DNA from: G963664935 sp963664935
Lineage (GTDB): Bacteria; Pseudomonadota; Gammaproteobacteria; Methylococcales; G963664935
Direction of reading: 5' to 3'
Assembly (NCBI GenBank): GCA_963664935.2
Contig: CAXXSE010000007.1
Location: forward strand, 1,612,001 to 1,676,000
DNA length: 64,000 bases
Shown: positions 27,664 through 36,572 of the stretch, one piece after another
Layout: every line of letters begins with the position of its first letter
How positions within the stretch are numbered: position 1 is the stretch's first letter
The notes under the pieces: model-generated
What the model saw: the letters and a program-made list of their open reading frames with translations, nothing else
Database searches by the model: none
What the model was told of the DNA's origin: nothing
Position numbers and translations under genes: made by a program

Positions 27664-27966
27664 TAAAAAAAGGGGACAGATTTATTTATGAGCTATACTT
27701 CTGGCAAGTGAAATTATTTATAGGAAGTTAGTATGCCTAGAGTCGGGCGTGTGGTGTTACCGAATTACCCGCATCATATAGTGCAAAGGGGACACAATCG
27801 GCAAGTTGCTTTTGCAGTGGACTCGGATTTTGAATATTATTTGGAAACCATTGTCACAATGGCGTGAGGTTTATGGCATTCGCGTGTACGCTTGGTGTCT
27901 TATGACGAACCATATCCATTTGGTTGTTGAACCACCTGAAGAAACGGCCTTACTGGGACAACTCAA
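27664..27966 (+). pseudogene. Second RAYT remnant with REP arm
   Basis: REP arm GGGGACAGATTTATTT at about 27671, then a gene start at ATG 27733 that copies the RAYT at 19373 almost base for base (PNYPHHIVQRGHNRQVAF). One extra A in GAAACCATTG shifts the frame, and similarity stops at about 27966, after LLGQL. It lacks the IS and shows what the interrupted RAYT looked like around the insertion point. Confidence 0.85.
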
Positions 27967-28150
27967 TAGTCAGATCCCGACTTGAGAATAATCGTTTGGG
28001 AATCTCGGGGTCAGCCCGTAATGAGAACAAACATTTGGAGTGATTATTCGAAAATCGCGTTAACAAGAGAATCGTAATTTGGGATCTGGCCCGTTGCCCT
28101 ACATCCATCCATCTAAAAATTTATTCCATACTTGTGCGCGGTCTACAGCG

Positions 28151-28172
28151 AGTATATATTCATATATATACT
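28151..28172. promoter_or_regulatory. Palindromic operator upstream of vapBC
   Basis: AGTATATAT (28151-28159) and ATATATACT (28164-28172) form a perfect inverted repeat with a four-base centre, 27 bp before the vapB start. Position and AT-rich palindrome fit autoregulation by the VapB/VapC complex, as is usual in this family. An AGGAGGT ribosome site follows at 28188-28194. Confidence 0.7.
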
Positions 28173-28198
28173 TTTTAAGATTGTTCTAGGAGGTAACC

Positions 28199-28471
28199 AT
28201 GACCGAGACTAAAATTGCCAAGCTATTCAAAAATGGCGCCAGTCAGGCAGTTCGGCTTCCTGTCGAATTTCGATTCGATGGTGACAAGGTTTATATTTCC
28301 CGCAATGAGGTGACAGGTGATGTAATATTGTCTTCCTGTCCTGGATCCAACACCTGGAGCGATTTCTTCGAGTTCACGCGTTCCATCGACGTACCTGCCG
28401 ACTTTATGGCCGAACGTCCAATGAATATTGCATCGCAAGAACGCAACCTCTTTAGCGAAAAGGACCGATAA
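28199..28471 (+). CDS. vapB: VapB-type antitoxin (AbrB/SpoVT fold)
   Basis: 90 residues. N-terminal swapped-hairpin DNA-binding domain: AKLFKNGASQAVRLPVEFRF and VYISRNEVTGDVILS, which is the VapB consensus; the C-terminal part wraps the toxin in this family. Preceded by a strong ribosome site (AGGAGGT) and the palindromic operator. Stop at 28471, ten bases before vapC. Confidence 0.9.
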   Translation: MTETKIAKLFKNGASQAVRLPVEFRFDGDKVYISRNEVTGDVILSSCPGSNTWSDFFEFTRSIDVPADFMAERPMNIASQERNLFSEKDR

Positions 28472-28481
28472 GCGTGCTGCC

Positions 28482-28874
28482 ATGCTCGATACGGACACGG
28501 CAAGCTACATCATCAAAGGGCGCTCACCGGCGATAGAGGCGAAGCTCTCGACAGTTTTGCCGTCGATGGTGTGTGTATCCGTCATCACGCGCGCTGAACT
28601 GATGTATGGTTTGAAGCGTTTAGCCCCTGGGCATCGACTTCATATCGGTGTGCGTCGATTTCTGAAAATTATCCGAGCATTACCCTGGGACGCGGAGGCC
28701 GCGGACTACTACGCCGACATTCGCCACCAACTGGTATCGACAGGCCGACCAATCGGTGGGATGGACATGCTGATCGCCGCGCATTCACTATCGGCGGGGG
28801 CAAGCTTGGTGACTAATAATATCCGTCACTACGAACGGATCCAACCCGCTCTTACCTTGGTGAACTGGGTTTAG
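28482..28874 (+). CDS. vapC: VapC-type PIN-domain ribonuclease toxin
   Basis: About 130 residues, usual size. The PIN acidic residues are in MLDTDTASYIIKGRSP (Asp 3/5), ITRAELMYGLKRL (Glu) and IGGMDMLIAAHSLSAG (Asp), with TNNIRHYERI at the end. These coordinate Mg for cleavage of tRNA or rRNA in known VapCs. ATG 28482 is taken as start because the PIN core begins there; it is ten bases past the vapB stop. A REP-like scrap GGGGACAG lies downstream near 28900. Confidence 0.92.
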   Translation: MLDTDTASYIIKGRSPAIEAKLSTVLPSMVCVSVITRAELMYGLKRLAPGHRLHIGVRRFLKIIRALPWDAEAADYYADIRHQLVSTGRPIGGMDMLIAAHSLSAGASLVTNNIRHYERIQPALTLVNWV

Positions 28875-28993
28875 CGCGGTTTATTCACTGTAGACTATGG
28901 GGACAGCTTTATTTGTAACCGTTCGCGGTCGATGGTTTATAAAAGATGGAGACGAATCAGTGCCACTTTGAACCGTAAACGGATACGCCTACG

Positions 28994-31111
28994 CTACATC
29001 CACCTTTTTTGCGGCAACAGATGCGATACCGCTTCCGCCGAGACCGGATGATGATATAAAAATCCTTGCACGGCATCGAATTCAAGCATTTTCAATCGGG
29101 AGGCTTGATTTTCGGTTTCCACATTTTGGGCGATGACTTGTAAGCCCATGCGTTTTGCTTTGTCGATGAATCCGGCAACCATCGGTAAAAGCCCTTCGTC
29201 AAGAGATAATTCAAGACCGGCGCAATCGACTTTTATGGCATCGACCTGCAGCTTTGCCAATAAGCTTAAGGAAGAATCATCAATCTCGCGGTTTTCTATT
29301 ACAATTTCGATTCCGTTACGTCTTAATTCGGCCAATTTCTCGGTAATGCCTCCTGGTATTTCGCTCAGGACATGTTCTTTCAGCGCTATTTGCAGCCGAT
29401 TGGGAGGAAGATCGTAGCTATTGAAAATATCAATGATGGTATCGACGAAATCTTCTTGTTTGATATGGCTGGCGGAAACATTGAGTGAAATTTTTATTGG
29501 AATCAATCCTTGTTCATCCCAACGTTTCAATGCTTGGCACGTTGTCTCGAAAGCCCATACGCTTATAGGTAGCATGACGCCGGTTTCTTCCGCCAGGGCT
29601 AAGAAGGACTCAGGGAAAAACAAGCCTTTTTCGGGATGATGCCAACGTAGAAAGGCCTCCACAACGGCTACCCGATTCTCACTTACTCCGTATACAGGTT
29701 GGTAAAATAGGGTGAATTCCGATTTTTCCAATGCTTTGTGGAGGTCCGTTTCCAAAATTGTATTTTTCTTTTGGGTGGATTCCGTCATGGAGGAATAGAA
29801 GCTATAGCTTTTACCCCTCTCTTTTTTTACGTTGTACATGGCGGCATCGGCATGTTCGATCAAACTTTCCTGGGAATCGCCATCAAAAGGAAAAACAGAG
29901 ATTCCTATACTCACGGAAAGAACCAGTTCATGGGTATCGACTACAAACGGGTTGTCGAATTTCTCAATAATTTTTTCCGCGACGACTTCGGCATATTTAA
30001 CGCTTTGAAGCTGGGGCAGCATGAGAATAAATTCATCACCACCGATCCGCGCCAACGTATCCGCTTTCCTCAGTCCTTCCCTTAAGCGCTGGCTGAAAGA
30101 CTGGAGTAAACGATCTCCCACTTTATGGCCGAGAGAATCGTTGATCTGTTTAAATCCGTCGAGGTCTAAAAACATCACAACCAATAAATAATCGCCCCGC
30201 TTTGCCTGTTCCAAGGCTTGATCGAAACGGTCTTTTAGCAAAAGGCGGTTTGGCAAACCGGTCAAACTGTCGTGATAAGCCATAAAAGTGACTTGCTTCT
30301 CACGTTTTTTGCGGGCACTAATATTCCTGGCTACCCCCAGTGTGCCATGCAAACTTTTGGTGCCGATGTCGTGGTTGGTGTAAATGCCTTCAGCACTGAG
30401 CTCGATGGGCACCACATCCGCGATGCCCGAACCGGTATATTGTTGCTTTTTTAAGCGGATTTCCAGATTGCGGGTGGCCCGTGCGCCGGCTCTACGCTCG
30501 TTAAATCTATAATTCGCGGCCGCGAGATCCTCGTCGACAACAATCTCCTTGTAGTGTCTTCCAGTCAGTTCGCCACGTTTGATTCCCAGCAAACCTTCAA
30601 CCCAATCATTAACATAGATAAAATGTCCCTGCTGATCCACCAAATAAATCAGGTCAGGGGAATGACGGGTGATGTAGCGATAAAACCTTTGGGATTTTCG
30701 TAACTGAGACTCCAGCGTTATTTTTTCTTTTCTTAATTTCCGAGTGGAAATAGCATCGTCGATGGTTTTTATTAAGGTTTCAGGTTCGAAGGGTTTTTTG
30801 ACAAAGGCATAAGCCCGGTGGGTCAATGCACTGATGGCGGCATCAATGTTGGTATCGCCGCTTAAGATCACAACACTGGTATCTAACCGGTCAGCGCGGA
30901 TGCGGTCCATTACGTCGTGCCCAGTTACATCGGACATCAGCAGATCGAGAACACATACATCGAACTTTTGTGTTCTTAACATGGACAGGGCTTCCTCTCC
31001 CCCGTCGGCAATCGATACGGAATAACCCCTGGCCGAAAAAATCCGCTCAAGATTCGTCAGAATATGGGGCTCGTCATCGACAAGCAAAATGCTAGCGCTT
31101 GGTTCAACCAT
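28994..31111 (-). CDS. Response regulator: receiver-PAS-GGDEF-EAL (EAL degenerate)
   Basis: 705 residues, cytosolic. Receiver domain 1-125: acidic pair in ILLVDDEPHI, phospho-acceptor Asp in VCVLDLLMSDVTGHDV, Lys in FVKKPFEPE. PAS domain about 140-270 (YRYITRHSPDLIYLVDQQGH). GGDEF domain about 280-440 with intact RIGGDEF and an upstream RKAD that fits the inhibitory c-di-GMP site (RxxD). EAL-like domain about 455-700, but several catalytic positions are lost: EAL reads EAF, DDFG reads EIDD, and AEGVE reads AQNVE. The protein is therefore predicted to be a diguanylate cyclase whose EAL part is inactive or only binds. It lies 21 bp downstream of the kinase gene and is probably its partner. Confidence 0.92.
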   Translation of the reverse strand: MVEPSASILLVDDEPHILTNLERIFSARGYSVSIADGGEEALSMLRTQKFDVCVLDLLMSDVTGHDVMDRIRADRLDTSVVILSGDTNIDAAISALTHRAYAFVKKPFEPETLIKTIDDAISTRKLRKEKITLESQLRKSQRFYRYITRHSPDLIYLVDQQGHFIYVNDWVEGLLGIKRGELTGRHYKEIVVDEDLAAANYRFNERRAGARATRNLEIRLKKQQYTGSGIADVVPIELSAEGIYTNHDIGTKSLHGTLGVARNISARKKREKQVTFMAYHDSLTGLPNRLLLKDRFDQALEQAKRGDYLLVVMFLDLDGFKQINDSLGHKVGDRLLQSFSQRLREGLRKADTLARIGGDEFILMLPQLQSVKYAEVVAEKIIEKFDNPFVVDTHELVLSVSIGISVFPFDGDSQESLIEHADAAMYNVKKERGKSYSFYSSMTESTQKKNTILETDLHKALEKSEFTLFYQPVYGVSENRVAVVEAFLRWHHPEKGLFFPESFLALAEETGVMLPISVWAFETTCQALKRWDEQGLIPIKISLNVSASHIKQEDFVDTIIDIFNSYDLPPNRLQIALKEHVLSEIPGGITEKLAELRRNGIEIVIENREIDDSSLSLLAKLQVDAIKVDCAGLELSLDEGLLPMVAGFIDKAKRMGLQVIAQNVETENQASRLKMLEFDAVQGFLYHHPVSAEAVSHLLPQKRWM

Positions 31112-31132
31112 GCTGTTTTTATTTTCTTTTTG

Positions 31133-33264
31133 TTATCGCGGTATTAAGACCTGAAAAATCGTGCCTTTCTCCTTGGAACTTTGAAAGTCGATTAAACCAC
31201 CAATTTCGTTTATTAAATTATTGATAATAATCAAACCAATACCATGCTCTTCACCAGCAACGATTTCCGCCGGCTGAAATAATTTTTTCTGAATTTCAGG
31301 AGACATTCCGGAGCCGAGTCGGCTATTTTAATTTCCACGTATCGATCTTCATCTACTTTGACATTCTTTTTAGTCGTAATCGTTATCTTTCCCGAGGCCG
31401 GTGTCGCCTCAACAGCGTTTTTGATCAAGTTAAGCAAGATTTGCTTGAGTGCGTCTTGGTTAACGAGTATTTCGTCCATGCCGGGGTCTCCCATAAAAAC
31501 TATCTCAATTTCTTGGGGTTCGGATAAAGCTCTTCGGCTGATTGTAACCAGATCGATGATTAAAGCATTGACGTCCGTCGGCAGCTTTGAACCACCATCT
31601 TCTGATTGTTGGCTCGAGATTTCCCGAATAATACGTTTTACCCGGTCTAGTTCCGCACTGATTACCGCCAATTCCTCACCGTGTTGGTCTCCGAACTTTG
31701 AAGTAAGTATTGTGATATATTTTTTAATTATACTCAATGGATTATTGGCTTCATGAACGATTTTTTTAAGCCTATCCTGTTTTATCGGCAACGATACGGC
31801 GTTTTGTTCCGATCGAATGTGCTTCTGAACATGCTGTCGGAGCGCAAGGGACGTGGCCGAAGCGGTCGAAAATTTCATCATTAATCGAAATTGCTTTTCA
31901 TAGCCGGAAAGCCTGAATTTTTCAATTCCCAATACCAAAACACCGATTTCGCTGTTGGCCGTCTTCATTGGGAGGACCAAAATGCCATCGCTTGACGCTA
32001 GCCGGACAATTTGCCGGTCAATAATACTGCTGGAGGAGCGCGTGGTATTTTCGAAGGAGTGCATCGGTATTCCGGTATTCAATGCTTCAACAAGAATGCT
32101 TTTTTCGTCCGAACGGGATATTTTCAGCTGATTAATAAAGGAATCTTCACGATTTGGAACCATCCCTACGAGCTGAAAGTCCTTTTTATCCAGAAGGAAA
32201 ATCATGGCGTGGCGGATTCCGAATAGAATATTGACCGCCAACTGGATGCTTTGCAGTAACCGCGAATCGGAATTCGCGCCATCGAATAAGGGAAGCACAC
32301 TGTTTAATAATGCTTCCTCTTGAACTCGCTCGGATAATTGCGACAATCCATTCGATTGTTCGCTTAGAATTTCTTTCGCTACGGGAAGCGAATTGACTGA
32401 ACTCGAGGTCGTTTTTTTGCGATCATCGCCTAAATTAACATGAATGGATCTTGCGATCGACGTTACCTTTTTATCGGTTTCAGCGATCAGTTGTTTAATG
32501 GCGCTTGTTGTTATACCAAAGAAACGATTACCCGATTCGTACCATTCCTCGCGCTGATTAATCGCATCCGTTGCCAGCCGGCTTCCTAGCCAAATAATTT
32601 TCACTAGAACATGGGCGCCTTCCACTTGGGCGGCCGATTCGTTTTGATAAAGAATGGCATCGGCGCTAAAAGACCGAAGTTGCCATTGATCGACCAGCCA
32701 AGCGCCAACCTCGCAACTGTTGAATCCAAATTGATTTTTCTCTTGGGAAGCCAGTGGGGCTCCGGAAGCCGGGTGTAAATACCGATATTCCGCGGGGAAA
32801 TTACAGGCCATAACCAGTTCGCCGACATTATGTAATAAACCGGTGATGTAGGCTTCGTCGTGTAATCGGTAACCGACTAGTTTGGCGAGGGATTTTGAGA
32901 TAAATGCACAATACAGAGATTTTTTCCAGGCAAGTTTCAAGTCGATAATATTTTCCGTCTTGTCGCTAGACAGCGCTTTGCGAATAGCGCCGGTGATCGC
33001 GATCATTCTGATCGTTTCCACACCCAGGGTAATTAAAGCGCGTTCCAGGCTGTTTACATTTTTAGCTTGTGCATACATTGAGGAGTTGACGATAGTCAGC
33101 GCTTTTGCCGTTAATGCCGCATCCTTTTTGATGATTTCACTTAGACGCTCAAATGCTACGTCATCTTGATTACACGCATCGATGAGTTCGATTAGAACCT
33201 GATCGAGGCTGGGTAGCTGATGAGTATCGAGTTTCTCCAACAACCGTGTGGAAGGTATAAACAT
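31133..33264 (-). CDS. HDOD-GAF-histidine kinase, with a frameshift in the ATPase domain
   Basis: HDOD domain about 10-215 (SEIIKKDAALTAKALTIVNS, ITGLLHNVGELV), GAF-like sensor about 320-470, HisKA-type dimerisation helix with phospho-acceptor His in KKIVHEANNPLSIIKKY, and HATPase with N-box LKQILLNLIKNAVEA. The frame 31231-33264 leaves the family pattern after EIKIADSAP. One base earlier or later the sequence reads GMSPEIQKKLFQP, then GEEHGIGLIIINNLINEIGG, a normal G-box region, ending at TAA 31133. So one base is missing near 31310 and the gene spans to 31133. It is followed by the receiver-GGDEF gene after 21 bp. The signal sensed is unknown. Confidence 0.85.
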
Positions 33265-33328
33265 CGTGTTTATAAAAGACTTGAATCTGTCAGCGTAACA
33301 TCAGAAGAAAAATCGGAAGTTCGAATAT

Positions 33329-33877
33329 CTACTTGAGGAAATGTTTTCGATAAAACTTTAACTCATCGATAGATTCTAGAATATCATCGAGCGCACGGTG
33401 GGAAGATTTCTTGATGAAGCCGTTGGTTAATTCGGGAGCCCAACGCCTCGCCAATTCTTTAAGGGTCGAAACATCGAGGTTACGATAATGAAAAAATGCT
33501 TCCAGTTTTGGCATATATCTAAATAGAAATCGTCTGTCTTGGCAAATGCTGTTGCCACACATTGGGGAGGCGCCCGAGGGTACCCATTGCCGTAAAAACT
33601 CAAGGGTTTGGCTTTCCGCCGCGTGCTCGTTAGTAGGGCTTTCCCTGACTCGCTTGATCAATCCGGATTGACCGTGATGCCGCTGATTCCAGTCGTCCAT
33701 GGAATCCAAGACCGATTTATCTTGATGGATTACCAATTCCGGGCCCTCCGCTAAAATATTTAGATCCTTATCGGTGACTACGGTTGCAATCTCAATGATT
33801 AAATCTTGTTGTGGATTAAGTCCGGTCATTTCCAGGTCAATCCAAATCAGATTAAGTCGATCTAATTTTGTGCTCAT
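33329..33877 (-). CDS. orn: Oligoribonuclease
   Basis: DEDDh 3'-5' exoribonuclease that degrades 2-5 nt RNAs and pGpG, the last step of c-di-GMP turnover. 182 residues, the usual length. Catalytic residues: LIWIDLEMTGLNPQQDLIIE (DxE), CGNSICQDRRFLFRYMP (Asp), SSHRALDDILESIDEL (HxxxxD). Divergent from the M48 protease gene, an arrangement with rsgA nearby seen in many gammaproteobacteria. Its pGpG role connects to the GGDEF protein upstream. Confidence 0.97.
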   Translation of the reverse strand: MSTKLDRLNLIWIDLEMTGLNPQQDLIIEIATVVTDKDLNILAEGPELVIHQDKSVLDSMDDWNQRHHGQSGLIKRVRESPTNEHAAESQTLEFLRQWVPSGASPMCGNSICQDRRFLFRYMPKLEAFFHYRNLDVSTLKELARRWAPELTNGFIKKSSHRALDDILESIDELKFYRKHFLK

Positions 33878-33980
33878 CCGCTTAATTTTAGTTCGTTTTC
33901 ATAAAGTATTTTCTAAGACTTGCCAGCGCGTGACTCAGGCGCTACCCTGTAGAATCGGTATTCAATTTACAGTGAACATA

Positions 33981-35255
33981 ATGAATAGTTTTACGATAAT
34001 TTTTCTAGTGGCCTTAGCCTTCTCTTTTGCGTTAGAAATTTGGTTGACCCTGCGGCAAACGGCGTTTGTAGTTGGCCATAGAAATGAGGTGCCCGAATCC
34101 TTCCAAAATTCGATTTCGATTGAGGCGCACCAGAAAGCGGCCGATTATACCGTGGCGAAAAATCGGTCGGGTATATTTCAAAGCATTATCGACGTAATTC
34201 TATTGTTAGTGTTCACTTTGGGTGGCGTGATCGGGTGGATTTCGGGATTCTGGTCCGAGTTTCATTTATCCCCCGTGTCCACGGGAGTTGCGATCATCTT
34301 GACCGTTTTTGTCGTATCGCATCTACTCGAACAGCCACTGGCGATTTATCATACCTTCTCTATCGAAGAACGCTTTGGGTTCAACAAAAATACACCCGGG
34401 CAGTTTGCGAGCGATACGGGACTCCATTTAATACTGACGGTGCTAATCGGAGGTCCTTTAGCGGCGTTAATCCTATGGGTCATGGCCACCACCGGTTGGT
34501 ACTGGTGGATGATCGCCTGGGCGATCCTAATGACCTTCACGTTGTTCATGAGTTGGGCTTATCCGACACTAATCGCGCCTTTATTCAATAAGTTCACGCT
34601 ACTCTCCGATCAAGAACTGGATAAGCGCATTCAAACATTGTTGGAACGGTGCGGGTTTACCAGCAATGGTATATTCGTCATGGACGGGTCGCGTCGTTCA
34701 GGGCATGGCAACGCGTATTTTACGGGCTTGGGTAGCCATAAGCGCATCGTTTTTTTCGATACATTATTGAAAACCTTAGAGCACGACGAGGTAGAGGCTG
34801 TATTGGCTCACGAACTCGGGCATTTCAAGCGCAAACATGTCATTAAAATGCTGGCTACATCGTCGGTCGTCAGTTTCGTTGGGCTGGCATTGCTGGGTTG
34901 GCTGGTCGAATGCGAATGGTTTTATACGGGGCTTGGGATTCCAGAGCCGTCGCATGCCGTGGCTCTTGTGCTTTTTATCCTAATATCCCCGCTATTTACG
35001 ATTTTTCTTCAGCCGATAACCGCATATTTTCAGCGCAAGCACGAATTTGAAGCAGACGATTTCGCGTCGATTTATACAAGCCCAAGCGCACTGATCAGCG
35101 CATTGGTTAAGCTCTACCGGGATAACGCCAATACACTCACTCCCGATCCGTTGTACTCGGCATTCCATTATAGCCATCCCCCCGCGTCGATTCGTATCGC
35201 CAATCTGTCGGCAAAATTAGAAAATCCGGTATGTCACTATTCAGCTCACCCCTGA
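33981..35255 (+). CDS. M48-family (Ste24-like) membrane zinc metalloprotease
   Basis: 424 residues from ATG 33981, preferred over the earlier in-frame start at 33774, which would overlap orn. N-terminal CAAX-peptidase-1 region with several membrane helices (FLVALAFSFALEIWLTL, VILLLVFTLGGVIGWISGFW), then zinc motif VEAVLAHELGHFKRKHV and third ligand in KHEFEADDFAS. C-terminal YSHPPASIRIANL is the usual end; the last residues and the TGA (35253-35255) fall inside the 120-bp palindromic repeat, so the insertion set the present C-terminus. Confidence 0.93.
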   Translation: MNSFTIIFLVALAFSFALEIWLTLRQTAFVVGHRNEVPESFQNSISIEAHQKAADYTVAKNRSGIFQSIIDVILLLVFTLGGVIGWISGFWSEFHLSPVSTGVAIILTVFVVSHLLEQPLAIYHTFSIEERFGFNKNTPGQFASDTGLHLILTVLIGGPLAALILWVMATTGWYWWMIAWAILMTFTLFMSWAYPTLIAPLFNKFTLLSDQELDKRIQTLLERCGFTSNGIFVMDGSRRSGHGNAYFTGLGSHKRIVFFDTLLKTLEHDEVEAVLAHELGHFKRKHVIKMLATSSVVSFVGLALLGWLVECEWFYTGLGIPEPSHAVALVLFILISPLFTIFLQPITAYFQRKHEFEADDFASIYTSPSALISALVKLYRDNANTLTPDPLYSAFHYSHPPASIRIANLSAKLENPVCHYSAHP

Positions 35256-35352
35256 TTAGCTCCATAACTGCGTTGAAAGTGCTCATTTACACCTGTAAAC
35301 TGCGCTCTTTCGCCTTGTTCTGAAGCAAATCAGGGGCAATATGAACAGTTAC
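35233..35352. repeat. 120-bp palindromic repeat, copy 2
   Basis: Ends GTCACTATTCA and TGAACAGTTAC, next-inner pair CCCCTGATT / AATCAGGGG, and central TTTACACCTGTAAA. Same size and layout as 12349-12467, with outer and central motifs shared but arms diverged. It overlaps the last seven codons of the M48 protease gene. Confidence 0.75.
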
Positions 35353-35371
35353 TTCGGTATAAAACTTTAGG

Positions 35372-36331
35372 ATGGGAAAATGGGGCGTTCCGCTAGCAGC
35401 GCCTAAAAGTGAGGATCAAGGTATTTCGAAAAAACAGCAGCAAGAACTGATCGATGGGCAAGTGGTTTCGCATCTTGGGAAAGCACTTGCCGTTGAAGCC
35501 GCGGATGGCTCCACAATCGTTTGCCATACCCGCCGACGATTAGGGATGCCAGCGGTCGGCGACCGGGTTCTCTGGGAACCTTGTGGCGATAATCAAGGCC
35601 GTGTAATTGAGATCTTACCGCGTAGATCGCTTTTGTCTCGGCCGGGTGTCAAATCGAAAACCAGGCCCGTTGCGGCCAATATCGATCAGTTGCTCATTGT
35701 TTTTGCTACCGAACCCGTTTGCGACCTCCTTTTGATCGATCAGTTTCTGGTGGTGTGCGAACTCCATGGTATTGGCGCGCATTTGCTATTTAATAAAATT
35801 GATTTGGGAGGCGTCCAAAAAATCGCCGCCCTCAACAAAAACCTTTCTGTCTATGCCCGTGCAAAATATCCGATTCATCGCGTCAGTGCAAAAACTGGCG
35901 AGGGTATTGATCGACTTCGCGAGTGTCTAAAAGATCATACCAGCATGTTGGTAGGACAATCCGGTGTCGGCAAATCATCGATCAGCAATATCCTATTGCC
36001 CGATAAGAACCTGCAAACCGCGGCATTGTCTTCCGGAAGCGGGAGAGGCACCCATACCACTACAAAATCGACGCTTTATCATTTGCCGGAGGGCGGTGAT
36101 CTGATCGATAGCCCCGGAATTGCCATTTTCGGTCTTGCAGATATCTCCGAACAAGATTTGGCCCGTGGATTTCGGGAATTTCAACCCTATATCAATCGTT
36201 GCCAGTTCAAAAATTGCAGACATTTTAACGATAAAGGGTGTGCTGTTCGCCCCGCGATGGAAAACGGCGAAATAGATCAACAAAGATATCAACGGTATTT
36301 GAAGTTATTTAAAAAACTGTTGGTCGGGTAG
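35372..36331 (+). CDS. rsgA: Ribosome small-subunit GTPase RsgA
   Basis: Circularly permuted GTPase that assists late 30S assembly. 319 residues. OB-fold N-terminus; G-motifs in permuted order: NKID (HLLFNKIDLGG), P-loop VGQSGVGKSSISNILLP, GTHTTTKS and switch DSPGIAIFG; C-terminal zinc finger CQFKNCRHFNDKGCAV. Starts 20 bp after the palindromic repeat, with no clear ribosome site, so its promoter must lie in the repeat or upstream. Confidence 0.96.
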   Translation: MGKWGVPLAAPKSEDQGISKKQQQELIDGQVVSHLGKALAVEAADGSTIVCHTRRRLGMPAVGDRVLWEPCGDNQGRVIEILPRRSLLSRPGVKSKTRPVAANIDQLLIVFATEPVCDLLLIDQFLVVCELHGIGAHLLFNKIDLGGVQKIAALNKNLSVYARAKYPIHRVSAKTGEGIDRLRECLKDHTSMLVGQSGVGKSSISNILLPDKNLQTAALSSGSGRGTHTTTKSTLYHLPEGGDLIDSPGIAIFGLADISEQDLARGFREFQPYINRCQFKNCRHFNDKGCAVRPAMENGEIDQQRYQRYLKLFKKLLVG

Positions 36332-36572
36332 TACTCCGTACTGGTAAGCTGAATTTGAAAGCCATTCTACCCACCCTAAATATTAAGGTTTTCGCTCGCA
36401 AAATTGACGAGGCGATAAACAGTATTATGAAGAAAGTAACTTGACCCTATTTCTATTTCGCTATTACAAAACCCTTTGCTTCTTTACCGACGTATGAGGC
36501 CAACTTCACGTTCCGTGTCTTTTTCAGAGGCATTCGGTGGGTTTTGCTCAGGTTAGCTACGCATTAGAACAT

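Noticed and set aside
28875..28993. Extra REP palindrome after vapC
   Set aside because: Only one imperfect arm (GGGGACAGCTTTATTT) is present; without a partner it is treated as a scrap.
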